Assembly: GCF_037325665.1 (NCBI RefSeq)
Contig: NC_090253.1
Coordinates: forward strand, 22,781,283 to 22,845,282
Reading direction: 5' to 3'
Length of the DNA: 64,000 nucleotides
Source of the DNA: Littorina saxatilis
Taxonomy: Eukaryota; Mollusca; Gastropoda; Littorinimorpha; Littorinidae
Part shown: one piece after another, positions 1 to 14,100 of the stretch
Numbering within the stretch: position 1 is the first letter of the stretch
How the letters are laid out: each line of letters starts with the position of its first letter
Notes under the pieces: generated by a model
Database searches by the model: none
Seen by the model: only the letters and a program-made list of their open reading frames with translations
Told to the model about the DNA's origin: nothing
Made by a program: the position numbers and the translations under genes

Positions 1-318
1 AAAAATGCATGAACAAACACAAACATGCATGAACAAACACAAACATGCATGAACAAACACAAAAATGCATGAACAAAAACAAAAATGCATGAACAAACAC
101 AAAAATGCATGAACAAACACAAAAATGCATGAACAAACACAAAAATGCATGAACAAACACAAAAATGCATGAACAAGCACAAAAATGCATGAACAAACAC
201 AAACATGCATGAACAAACACAAAAATGCATGAACAAGCACAAAAATGCATGAACAAACACAAAAATGCATGAACAAACACAAACATGCATGAACAAACAC
301 AAACATGCATGCAAGAAT
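1..318. repeat. 20-bp minisatellite, about 16 units
   Basis: Tandem copies of aaaaatgcatgaacaaacac run from the first base with an exact 20-bp period and a few substitutions (aaac/aaaa, aagc/aaac). The array is open at the left edge, so its true length is unknown. It fades into CA repeats near 345-362. The units contain atg in frame and give spurious open frames; no gene is indicated. Confidence 0.95.
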
Positions 319-1979
<1,661 letters not shown>

Positions 1980-2311
1980 CCAAAAAGAAAAATATGTCTG
2001 TTTCCGGTAACCCGACCGACCCTATTTTTAAGCGCCGACCCTAAAAATTTTTTTCGCTTTTCGCACCAAAAAAAATAAAAAATAAATATACGAAGTCAAG
2101 TGTACTTTATTTACTTTCAATATATCTAGGTCAAAAACATGTGCTAAATAATTGTAAGTAAACTAAGGAAGCGTTTAAATTTTTTTTTTTAAAAACACGT
2201 AAAAAGACATTAACAAAACGTAAGAAAAAAATAAAAATAAAAATAAAAACGACCGACCGACCCTATTTTTTTCAGCGATGTTACCGGAAACAGACATATT
2301 TTTCTTTTTGG
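1980..2311. mobile_element. MITE with about 30-bp terminal inverted repeats
   Basis: The left end (from ccaaaaagaaaaatatgtct) is repeated as its exact reverse complement at 2282-2311, through the ccggtaac / gttaccgg boundary. Both ends are followed inward by copies of cgaccgaccctattttt. There is no coding capacity. The subterminal accctattttt motif and the ggtaac step also occur in the element at 15035-15326, so the two look like relatives. Superfamily is not assigned. Confidence 0.85.
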
Positions 2312-2734
2312 CCTTTCAGAGAGTAAAATGCACAGATGGACACCATAGCAAGATTCACATAAGTTCTGTAGCTAAGCAATCCCCTTGAACCCAACCACCA
2401 CCCCTCCCCCCCCCCCCGCCAAATCCCCCTCCCCCTCACACCTTATACCCCGCAACATTGGCCTGCAACTACTATCCCCAATACCAAAATATTCTCCATA
2501 TGCGTTTCCTTATCTTTATGCACGGATATTGTCCATGAGTATCCTTGTCACTTCTAAAATTATCATCTGTGCGCGTGAACACACTAACACACACACAGAT
2601 AAAATCGTTATGCATTATGAAGCACTGACACAACCACCACCCTCCACCCCAGCCCCCCACCCCCCCTCAACCCACCCCCCCCCTCAACCCACCCCCCCCC
2701 CCCCCCCCTTTCCATCCCTTCGGCAAGCATCACA

Positions 2735-3252
2735 CTATTCTCCCGAAGTGAAGAAATTGTCGATCAGCGTTTTCGTCACGGGTGTATCATCAGGGTATTC
2801 CTTGGCTTTGTAGGGATTGGGGATGTAATGGCGCCCCGTGTACTCCTCGAAGAACTTGCCCACCTCTGCATGGCCGATGGTGCACACATCGCGAGTGTAC
2901 AGCAGGTTTTCTGAAACAAGAAAGACAACTAGGTGGTGACTACTGTGAAGGAGTTATAATATTCCTTAACTGAGCACGAAGTTGATTTCGCAAAGACTTT
3001 TCAGCAAAATTCAATGCCAAAGCTTTATGCAGCGAGCTTTGTAGTGTGGACTTTCCGAAGTCGACTTTGTCCAATTAATTTGAGGCTGTACTGTGTGTTG
3101 AGGAAAATGTATGACTGAATTAAAAGGGTGAAAATAAAGGGGATGAGGGCGTTAGGGTGAGTGGGAGAAAGGGCTGGAGAAGGATGATGAGTACAGAAAG
3201 GCAGCAAGATGAACTCTCTTCTTTGTTGGAGGTCTGAACAATCCAAAAGTTA

Positions 3253-3332
<80 letters not shown>

Positions 3333-6300
3333 ATGCGTGTATTTGTATGCGTGCATTGGTGTGTGCGCACATGCATGCATGTGTCATGTTTGTGTACTCT
3401 ATCCCAGTGTACTCTACCCCTTCAACCCTTAACCATGCCCCCCAACACAAACACACCTTCAGCAGCATAGCGATTACTGCCGTCAGGGACCAGCACATTG
3501 TAGAAGGGCTGGCGATGTTTGTTTTCCAGTCTGTTTACTCCCATCTGCAAGATCCACTCTGACGATGCCTGGCATTCAAAGTCCCAACCGTAGATCACAC
3601 ACATGTAGTCGTATCTGAAAAATGTATGACACAAGATGAGATACATTGGAACCCCTCCCCCCCCCCCCTCCTCTATTCCATCCTATTAATACTCCCCTTC
3701 CAATATCCTATTCTTCTTTTTATTTTTATTTTTATTTTCTGTTCATGCCTGTAAATTGTCTTTCTTAAATTGTTGAAGCTCTACCAGCAGAGGTATATAC
3801 TCCTGTACAATATATTTGATTGCCATACTCCTTACTGTGGATTATGCATAATTCCCTGTACATATACATATAATCTGCATATATTATTTAAAACAATTAA
3901 AACAAGAAGGGCAAAGCCCATACGACTCACATGCTTGACCTTGACCTTTACATGACCTTACTAAACCTAGCAATGACATCATACACTAAGAACTGCTTTA
4001 CACATTTTTCCTACCAAAATACATGTGACCTTGACCCACGGTCAAGGTCATCCAAGGCCATGCAACACAAAGCTGTTAATTCAAGACATAGGAAGTACAA
4101 TGGTGCTTATTGGCCCTTTCTACCATGAGATATGGTCACTTTTAGTGGTTCACTACCTTATTTTGGTCACATTTCATAAGGGTCAAAGTGACCTTGACCT
4201 TGATCATATGTGACCAAATGTGTCTCATGATGAAAGCATAACATGTGCCCCACATAATTTTTAAGTTTGAAACAGTTATCTTCCATAGTTCAGGGTCAAG
4301 GTCACTTCAAAATATGTATACAATCCAACTTTGAAGAGCTCCTGTGACCTTGACCTTGAAGCAAGGTAAACCAAACTGGTATCAAAAGATGGGGCTTACT
4401 TTGCCCTATATATCATATATAGGTGAGGTATTCAATCTCAAAAACTTCAGAGAAAATGGGAAAATGTGAAAAATAGCTGTTTTTTAGACAACATTTATGG
4501 CCCCTGCGACCTTGACCTTGAAGCAAGGTCAAGATGCTATGTATGTTTTTTGGGGCCTTGTCATCATACACCATCTTGCCAAATTTGGTACTAATACACT
4601 GAATAGTGTCCAAGAAATATCCAACGTTAAAGTTTTCCGGACGGCCGGACGGACGACTCGGGTGAGTACATAGACTCACTTTTGCTTCGCATGTGAGTCA
4701 AAAAAGGGAAGCCACTATACTCATACATTCTTCATACTTGTTTCCCTTTAACATTTCATTTTTTAAGATTATATTATATGCTCCAATTTGTCTTCTTCTG
4801 ACTAAGAAAGAAAGAAAGAAAAAAAGAAAGAAAGAAAGGAAGGAAGTAAGAAAGAAAGAAAGAAAGATACCTTTTATGTTTCATGACCATTCCCACTGAA
4901 AACTTGACCATGGTAAAGTCTGCCCTGTGTTTGGGGGTTGGCTGAAAGTGAAAAAGAGATACAACATGTGCCACAAAACACACCACACATAGATCTCAAC
5001 CAAAAGCCTTGATAATTCTTGTTAACAAATGCTTTATTATGGTGCCTCCAATCACGCAATGCACTTTCTTCCCATACACCAAGCTGATCAGCTTACTTAA
5101 AAGAATACATACATTATTTACATTGGTACATGTATTTGTGATGTCAGGTCCCTCTGATTAAAGGACACCTCCCATAACAGGACATCTTCATGGGTGAAAC
5201 TGATCAGAATTGAAAATAAGGAAAATCAGGCCGGGGTCCAGGGGCCGCCCAGGCCCGGGTGCAGGGGCAACAAAAACGAAAAATCAGGCTTTTTAAGGGT
5301 AAAAGTAGGCCTCTCCTGGTATCTCAAACACACAAATTTGCACAGTAAACAATGGTAACAAATGCCAAGCTGTAGTCCGATAATTCGCGCGCTCAGTGAA
5401 ACAAAGACTCAGCGATGTCCGGTCACTGTGTTAGAGAAAATACGGATCGGATCGCCGGCGAAAAAAAAAAGAAGAAAAAAAAGGAATTCCTTATTTGACC
5501 AATTTCATTTGGCGGATTTCCACCCTAAGGCGGAAAAGTTTCACCCATGCATCTTTTTTCAGCCTTTTTGTCTATAAAATGAACCCAAAGATACCTGTCG
5601 CGAAAGGCCACACTTTTGTCTGGTCCAAAGGGGGCCCTCTCAACGCAGGTACAGTGGAACACTTCCTTTAAGACCCCAACATTTAAGACTTAACCCAATT
5701 TATTAAGACATTGATTTTTCTGATTTTCTGTTAATAATATCTGCTAATGTACCCTCATTATAAGACTCCCTGTCCTTTTTATGACCTGATTTTCTCGGGT
5801 TTTTTGAGATCTTGAAAGTGGGGGTTCCACTGTACCACTGTACAGAAGAATGAAAGCCATCACTGAATTCCTGTAGGGCGGGGATGTAGCTCAGTCGGTA
5901 GCGCGCTGGATTTGTATCCAGCAGGCCGCTGTCAGCGTGAGTTCGTCCCCACGTTCGGCGAGAGATTTATTTCTCAGAGTCAACTTTGTGTGCAGACTCT
6001 CCTCGGTGTCCGAACACCCCCCCGTGTGTACACGCAAGCACAAGACCAAGTGCGCACGAAAAAGATCCTGTAATCCATGTCAGAGTTCGGTGGGTTATAG
6101 AAACACGAAAATACCCAGCATGCTTCCTCCGAAAACGGCGTATGGATGCCTAAATGGCGGGGTAAAAAACGGTCATACACGTAAAATTCCACCCGTGCAA
6201 AAAAACCACGAGTGTACGTGGGAGTTTCAGCCCACGAACGCAGCAGAAGAAGAAACTGAATTCCTGTCATATTCTGTCAGGAGAGAGACTTCTGAAAAGA

Positions 6301-8989
6301 AGTTCTCTTGCTGAAAGTCAGCATTTTTGCAGTTGAAACGTACAAAGCACATCCACGGTTCACACCGCCGCCCCATCAATGTGTCAAAGAATACTCCTCT
6401 CTCTGAACGACATACAGTTGAAGATACACAAACTGATCAGCAGACAAAATTCAGGAGAAAATAAAATGTGCATCACACCCCAAATACGACTGCATGGTCC
6501 ATCCATTCACACAGAGAAAGCATATTCCCCTCTCCGAGCTAAAATCAATGCTATATGACACAAACTGATCAAAACACAAAATATTCAGAAAGAATGCTAA
6601 CCTCTTCTGGTGGGGTCTGATTCATCAACAGTTGTTTTTCACACTCATGTATCAGACTTGGGATTCCTTCCCGGGGTGGCAGGGTCTGCAGGTATTCTAT
6701 CACCTGAGGAACAAAACAAAATGGACATTGACAAAACTGATGTCCACTTTCAACACAAGAACCACGTTCAACACAAGAACCAAAGCACACACTCACAGAG
6801 TCAGTTGCACAAACTGACACACCTCCCGATAAAAAGGACACATTTTTAAACTGACAGAAATACAGGCTGACAGAGGAAGGCATAGAGATTCTCACACAGA
6901 TGCAAACACACAAACAGGTGCAAACACATGAAAACACAAATACAAACACACACACACACACACACACAAAGATAGACTGACTCTACTACAATACATATAC
7001 CCCATACACTTCAGTGCACACAATCTCATACTCACCCCCCACCCCCCCATCCCCCACCCCCCCACCCCCCCCCCCCCCCACTTCTCTCTCAGCCAACAAA
7101 ACTATCACTCACGTCTTTCAAGTTGATCCTGAGATGTATGAAGATGCGAGTCTGCAGCATTTTCATGTCCCTGTCGTGGGGCGAGATTGCCAGATACAGG
7201 GCCACACCGTCACGCAGGAGTCGTATGTGGTCGTCAGAGTCCGCAAAGGCCCGAGCAATGCTCACAAGGTTTCGAGCACTGCGCTCAAAGAGCTGCATGA
7301 ACAATGAAGGCAAGGTAAGATGAAAACAGGTGTTTTCCACGGTGCCCTTTAAAATGCAGCATAAACGGTGAGACGTCGTATGCAGTAAATTTACTGTTAA
7401 TCAAAAATTGAGAATTACCGTAACCACCCCAAAAAAGACAAATTATTTCTCATTTAGGCCAGGTGTAGGTCATCTGGTAACTAAACTCTGACATGACCAA
7501 TGGCTTTTCCTGCGAGTGACCCATTGCAATGGCATCTTTTGGGTTTACGGGGGATTAACCCCCTGAGCCTCGACAAGAGTGAAATTGGCTGACCAATCAA
7601 TTTTCACTTTGACTTTATGATGAAACAATCAAGTGACCTACTTAATGAGATACGACACCGATACATGCACAGCCTCGCGGTGACCTTACAAGAAACTTTC
7701 CACTGCTGATATGAAAAGTCAGCCATACAAACTTAATTCTGGAAAGTCTTTGTTATTTCTCCGAGACAAAAAACATAAGAAGTGACTGAATCATTTAGTG
7801 ACGCCACTTTTGAAATTATTTCACTTTTGACGTCAGAAATGTCATTTTGGAAGTGAAGGTCAAAAAAAGACCTCTCTGTTTGCTTAGTCGATTTGTATCT
7901 CATTAATGCAAATTATGGTCCGATTCTGATCCCTGATTTGAACAAAGACTGTGCTTCCCATGTAAACAATCACGTAAATGATCTCAGATCTTTAAGATTT
8001 AATTTAATTTAATTTAATTTAAGATTTCAAGCTTTAGCTTGAGATAAGAGCATCCTTCCACTTAAAAACACAACCTCCCTTTCAAGACCCCCGATTTAAG
8101 ACTTCTCTTCATTTAATTAAGACCCTGCTTGCTCAGATTTGTTGTTCGTAACGTCTGTAAGTTTACCCCCGATTTAAGACTTCTCCTCATCTAATTAAGA
8201 CCCTGCTTGCTCAGATTTGTTGTTCGTAACGTCTGTAAGTTTACCCCCGATTTAAGACTTCTCCTCATCTAATTAAGACCCTGCTTGCTCAGATTTGTTG
8301 TTCGTAACGTCTGTAAGTTTACCCCCGATTTAAGACTTCTCCTCATCTAATTAAGACCCTGCTTGCTCAGATTTGTTGTTCGTAACGTCTGTAAGTTTAC
8401 CCCCGATTTAAGACTTCTCCTCATCTAATTAGGACCCTGCTTGCTCAGATTTGTTGTTCGTAACGTCTGTAAGTTTACCCCCGATTTAAGACTTCTCCAC
8501 ATCTAATTAAGACCCTGCTTGCTCAGATTTGTTGTTCATAACGTCTGTAAGTTTACCCCCGATTTAAGACTTCTCCTCATTTAATTAAGACCCTGCTTGC
8601 TAAGATTTGTTGTTCGTAACGTCTGTAAGTTTACGTCCATTGTAAGACTTCCCCTCCATTTTTTCAGACCTGATTTTATCAGATTTTTTTTAGGTCTTGA
8701 TGGAGAGGTTCCACTGTACTACAAATCAACAACCTTGGCTGCTTCCCATGCAGAGTGAGAGTTTTTTCCCTGAATGAATTTCTCAGATTGATGCAAGAGT
8801 CAATTATGAAATTAATTCAGCATAAAATTCCCCCTTTGTGTAGGATTAGCAGCCAAGCTGGTGATATTAGGTAAACTCTCCACAGCACCTGTTGGTTTAA
8901 GAAAGACATCCCTTCCTCATATCCTTCTTTACCCTCACTCTGTTCTACTCTCTACACCCCCCCCCCCCACCCCACCCCACACAAACCCC

Positions 8990-9023
<34 letters not shown>

Positions 9024-11097
9024 TTAAAGTGAAAGGATACTCTTATGACCGGCACGGTTGGCCTAGTGGTAAGGCGTCCGCCCCGTGATCGGGAGGTCAT
9101 GGGTTCGAACCCCGGCCGGGTCATACCTAAGACTTTAAAATTGGCAATCTAGTGGCTGCTCCGCCTGGCGTCTGGCATTATGGGGTTAGTGCTAGGACTG
9201 GTTGGTCCAGTGTCAGAATAATGTGACTGGGTGAGACATGAAGCCTGTGCTGCGACTTCTGTCTTGTGTGTGGCGCACGTTATATGTCAAAGCAGCACCG
9301 CCCTGATATGGCCCTTCGTGGTCGGCTGGGCGTTAAGCAAACAAACAAAACAAAAAATACTCTTATGAAGCTAAAATAAGTCTGATGAGATTTACAAAAT
9401 GTCCTCAAAGAAGGGAAGGTCTAACAGTATATAGTTCAGCAACAAACATAAATGTGCCAACCTTAGCCAGGGTTGTGGGATAGAAAATGTCTTCTCCAAA
9501 CACATCACTGAAATCCAGCAGCTCAGACCGGCAGCTCTTGTGGCTGTGGAACTTGCCGTTGTTGAAAGCGTCCACAAACGTGTACTGGTCAACCCCCGTA
9601 GCCCTGGAAAAGACAGCAGAGAGGGTTGAAGAGGCCTTCTATTCTTCTTCTTCGTCTGTGTTCATGAGCTACAACTCCCACATACACTCATTTTTTTGTG
9701 CAAGTGGACTTTTACATGTGTAGTCATGGCGACCACCTCTTGATAGGAACCACCTGCCAATTACGGCCACTCTAAGGATCTCATTCTTCTTCTTCTTCTT
9801 CTTTGTTCATGGGCTTAGACTCCCACGTTCACTCATGTTTTAAGCACAAGTGGAGTTGTACGTGTATGACCGTTTTTACCCCGCCATTCAGGCAGCATAC
9901 GCCGATTTCGGGGGAGGTATGCTGCGTATTTTCTTGTTTCTATAACCCACCGAACTCTGACATGGATTACAGGATCTTTTCCGTGCGCACTTGGTCTTGT
10001 GCTTGCATGTACACACGAAGGGGGTTAAGTCACTAGCAGGTCTGCACATAAGTTGACCTGGGAGATCGGAAAAATCTCCACTCTGAACCCACCAGGCGGC
10101 AGCGACCGGGATTCGAACTCACGACCTCCCGATTAGGAGGCCGACGTCTTACCACCACGCCACTGCGCCCGTCCTAAGGATCTCATGAGAGTATATTTTT
10201 TTCCATTTCAAATTCACCTTTCCTTTATAACTTTTGGACGGTCCCTTGGGTGGTCACGACAGACAGGCTTGACTGTAACACCCTTTGCCCCCCCCCCCCC
10301 CCTTTCCATCAAAACGACTTCTCCTGTCAAATTTTAAAATAATACAAACAATACACATAAACAGCACACACACACACACACACGCTCGCACGCATGCAAC
10401 CACACAAACACACACAGAGTATGCTTACATGGGGTGTTCTTTCCACCTGAGGAGAAAGTGCTTTGGAAAGTTGACTGCCTCTACGACGACACCCAGCCTT
10501 CGAGCCACTGAGGCGTACACAATGCTCATAGTTATCGGGATTCCCTTCTTCTGTTCCAGAACCTGAGACAGAGACAAATTCTTTATAAACTGCCAGATGA
10601 GTTGATAATAATGGCAAGTCACCCCCAAAAAGTAAAGTAAAACTGATGAAATATTTGTCAAGAAAAACCGACATACTAGTTTCTGTGGTGTTTTCTTTAT
10701 TGTTTGACTGCAAGATGATGTAGGAACACTCAGGGATGTCATTTGGCATTGGCAGTCGGCAAAACTCTGTCACTTCTGACAAATTGCCCAAAACTTAGAT
10801 GTCATTTCTGCAAACCTGCCAAACTTTTGTTTGCGGTGGGGGAGGGGGATGCAGAGGGTTGCCTAAAACGTCCAAATATTACCAGAAGTGTTGCCGCCAT
10901 TTTGGCAAATTTGTCATAGAAAATAAATGCTAGCTAGCAACATCCCTGAGTGCCCAGTAAAAGTACAAAAAGAGGAGAAAGAGAGAAACAAAGAAATGTT
11001 ATAACAAAGAAAGAAAGAAAAGAAGGAAAGAAGACTGAAAAAGAAAGAAGAGAAAGAGGATGAAATAATTAATAATCACATCAAACAACTACTTTCT

Positions 11098-11142
<45 letters not shown>

Positions 11143-14100
11143 CTATCCTCAATTCATCATATCAACCAGCAAACCATCCACCCATGCAGTCACTCATCCA
11201 CACACACAAACAAAGCACAATAACAAAAGCGTACCTCATCAATGAAGGAGTTTTCAGGCAGGTATAGTAGTTTGCATGGTTGTCCTTGAAGCCTAGCTGT
11301 TCAAACAGCACACTGTTGAGACTGTCAAATCCATGCACTCACATACCTTACCCCCCCCCCCCCCACACACACACAGCAACAAAAACAAACCTCATCAATG
11401 AAGGAGTTTTCAGGCAGGTATAGTAGTTAGCATGGTTGTCCTTGAAGCCTAACTGTTCAAACGGCACACTGTTGAGACTGTCAAATCCATGCACTCACAT
11501 ACCTTACCCCCCCCCCCCCCCACCCACCCACACACACAGAGCAACAAAAACAAACCTCATCAATGAAGGAGTTTTCAGGCAGGTAGTAGTTTGCATGGTT
11601 ACCCTTGAAGCCTAGCTGTTCAAACAGCACACTGTTGAGAGTCAGCAGCACCTCTCTGCACTGATCCACTGTCCACAGATTCTCAACAAAACCTGCAACA
11701 CAACATTGCAAAAATTACAGAGCGAAGGTTTGAATGATCGATGTTTCAAACACAATTACAGCTAGCCTCCGAGTGAAAAGCGAAAAGCAGTAGTCTGCTG
11801 ATTAAACCCACACAGACTATTTGCATTATAGTTTTCACCTCAACTATGTATAGGTCTTTTTTTCTATCACTTGTTATTTCAACATCAAATTAATCCCCAA
11901 CACAACAGAATAATCGACAAGACAATTGTCATACCAGTGTGAGAGTTATCTTTGAAACAAGCAGGATGGTCTGTTGACTTCAGCTTGAGCGCGGCACGGA
12001 CCTGGTCAGCAATGTCGTCCAGCTGACGACTGACGCCTGACAGTGACACTCGCTGTAAGGGCCGCATCCAGTCTGACACCATCACAGCACCTGAAACATG
12101 AAACTGGTCAACTAAAAACATGTATGCAGTGGACCCCCCCCCCCCTTTTTTAAGACTTCCAAAAATCTGCGAAAATCAGGTCTTAAAAATAAAATGGGGG
12201 TAAATTTACAGACGCAATGAACAGGACGTCTGAAAAATCAGGGTCTTAACAAGAGGAGGTCTTAAACGGGGTTTCCACTGTGCATGCATACCTCCGTTAA
12301 CTTCACGTTCTTTTTGACAAATGTTTGTTTGCTTTTCTTGGAATACCTTGGATATTTCTTCCAGTTGAATTTTAATTTTGTGTTGCTATTTCTTCCATTT
12401 TCTTCCATCTTACACCACTGTTGTATCCCTGTGCCCATCACTGCAGTCAAACCTGTCCATAAAACTCATCCAGTGACACGTACGACCAAAAACGGTCATA
12501 ATAGACAGGTGAATTATAGAGAGAAAAGAATTGTCTGGGATCCTTTAGACAAGAGGTCGTTATCAGGAGGTGGTCACTATGCCAGGTTCGACGGAAGTGA
12601 TCTTTAAGCCCCATCACATAGGCAGCCACACGAAGTATGGAAGCTTACTTAAAGTGTTGCTTACGTCTACCCTCATTGCCAACTACATGTACCAGGCCCA
12701 TGCACTCAAACAGAATATTCTTCGACAACCATCCTTCCGTAAATTCTTTGATTAACTTTAATGAGCCAAAGCAAAGGCTGATTAACTTTCTCCACCAAGC
12801 AAGACATCCACCACCAAGCTACCACGATAGTAGTGGGGGGGGGGGGGGGGGGGGGGGGGCGCTACTGCACAATTATCTCATACAGAGCTGTGAGAGTTGA
12901 TTACCTTTCTCCATAGACTGTTGTTCCTGTGAAAGACTGAGAAAAGATGTCCATTCTTCTTCTAGCCGTCGATGGTTCAAGAAGTAGACTGCCTTTTTGC
13001 TGTAGTATTTGTCTGTCAAGCGTTTATACCTGAAAACAAAAGTCACACTGGTGAGACATAGTTCAACAAACTTACTCAGTTACTTCTATTTTGAAATTGT
13101 CTAATCTCTATGCAAGAAACAATCAATTCTGTCTGTGTGTTTTCACCACGCTAAATTCCAGGAATTGTCAATTTTGCAGGATAGGTATTTTTGCTCTGCA
13201 ACACTATTTGTTCAATTTGTCAGTAAAAAAAAACCAGACAAAAGGACAGAAGAAAACATCCTTTATCTTGAGGTGTCCCCCAACGGAGGGACCTCACAAT
13301 ATCAATCAATCAATATGAGGCTTATATCGCGCGTATTCCGTGGGTACAGTTCTAAGCGCAGGGATTTATTTTTTTATTTTTTTATTTTTATTTTATGTAA
13401 TTTATATCGCGCACATATTCAAGGCGCAGGGATTTATTTATGCCGTGTGATATGGAATTTTTTTTTACACAATACATCCTGCATTCACATCGGCCAGCAG
13501 ATCGCAGCCATTTCGGCGCATATCCTACTTTTCACAGCCTATTATTCCAAGTCACACGGGTATTTTGGTGGACATTTTTATAGATCTATGCCTATACAAT
13601 TTTGCCAGGAAAGACCCTTTTGTCAATCGGGGGATCTTTAACGTGCACACCCCAATGTAGTGTACACGAAGGGACCTCGGTTTTTCGTCTCATCCGAAAG
13701 ACTAGCACTTGAACCCACCACCTAGGTTAGGAAAGGGGGGAGAAAATTGCTAACACCCTGACCCAGGGTCGAACTCGCAACCTCTCGCTTCCGAGCGCAA
13801 GTGCGTTACCACTCGGCCACCCAGTCCACCCACAGGTATCGTTGTATACCATCACTTCTTTTGACAAGATAATTTCATTATATATAAACCTGTGAAGTTA
13901 CCCTCATGGAAATTTGGGTTGCTTTCTCCCTGGGGAAGCGAGATGCCAACAGTATGGCGCCAGTGTTGTTCTCTAAAAATTGGTCTTCAGTCACTGACGC
14001 ATACTTTTCTGATCTGACGCGATGGTCTGACCCCTACCTGATTGACCATCCGATAGTGTTGACATGTAGGAGGTCTTCTGGCCATCAAAGCCCAGACATT

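Noticed and set aside
1-318. CRISPR-like array
   Set aside because: Units are head-to-tail with no spacers; the genome is clearly eukaryotic. The same holds for 8078-8640.
3250-3562. Cys-Val or His-Thr repeat frames over GT/CA tracts, also at 957-1435, 23648-23975, 24252-24670, 24981-25334, 35349-35614, 44000-44371 and 51090-51377
   Set aside because: Microsatellite translations, not genes.
5880-5955. tRNA genes at SINE heads (also 9049, 10173, 13828, 28361, 43645, 48087, 54053, 57632 and 60532)
   Set aside because: Each is fused to a repeated non-tRNA body with a simple tail and, in many cases, a target duplication; several heads do not fold with a proper anticodon loop.
5937-6314. 125-codon frame over the SINE, with relatives at 47566, 60622 and 9803
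   Set aside because: These frames are translations of the SINE core and recur in each copy; no protein family.
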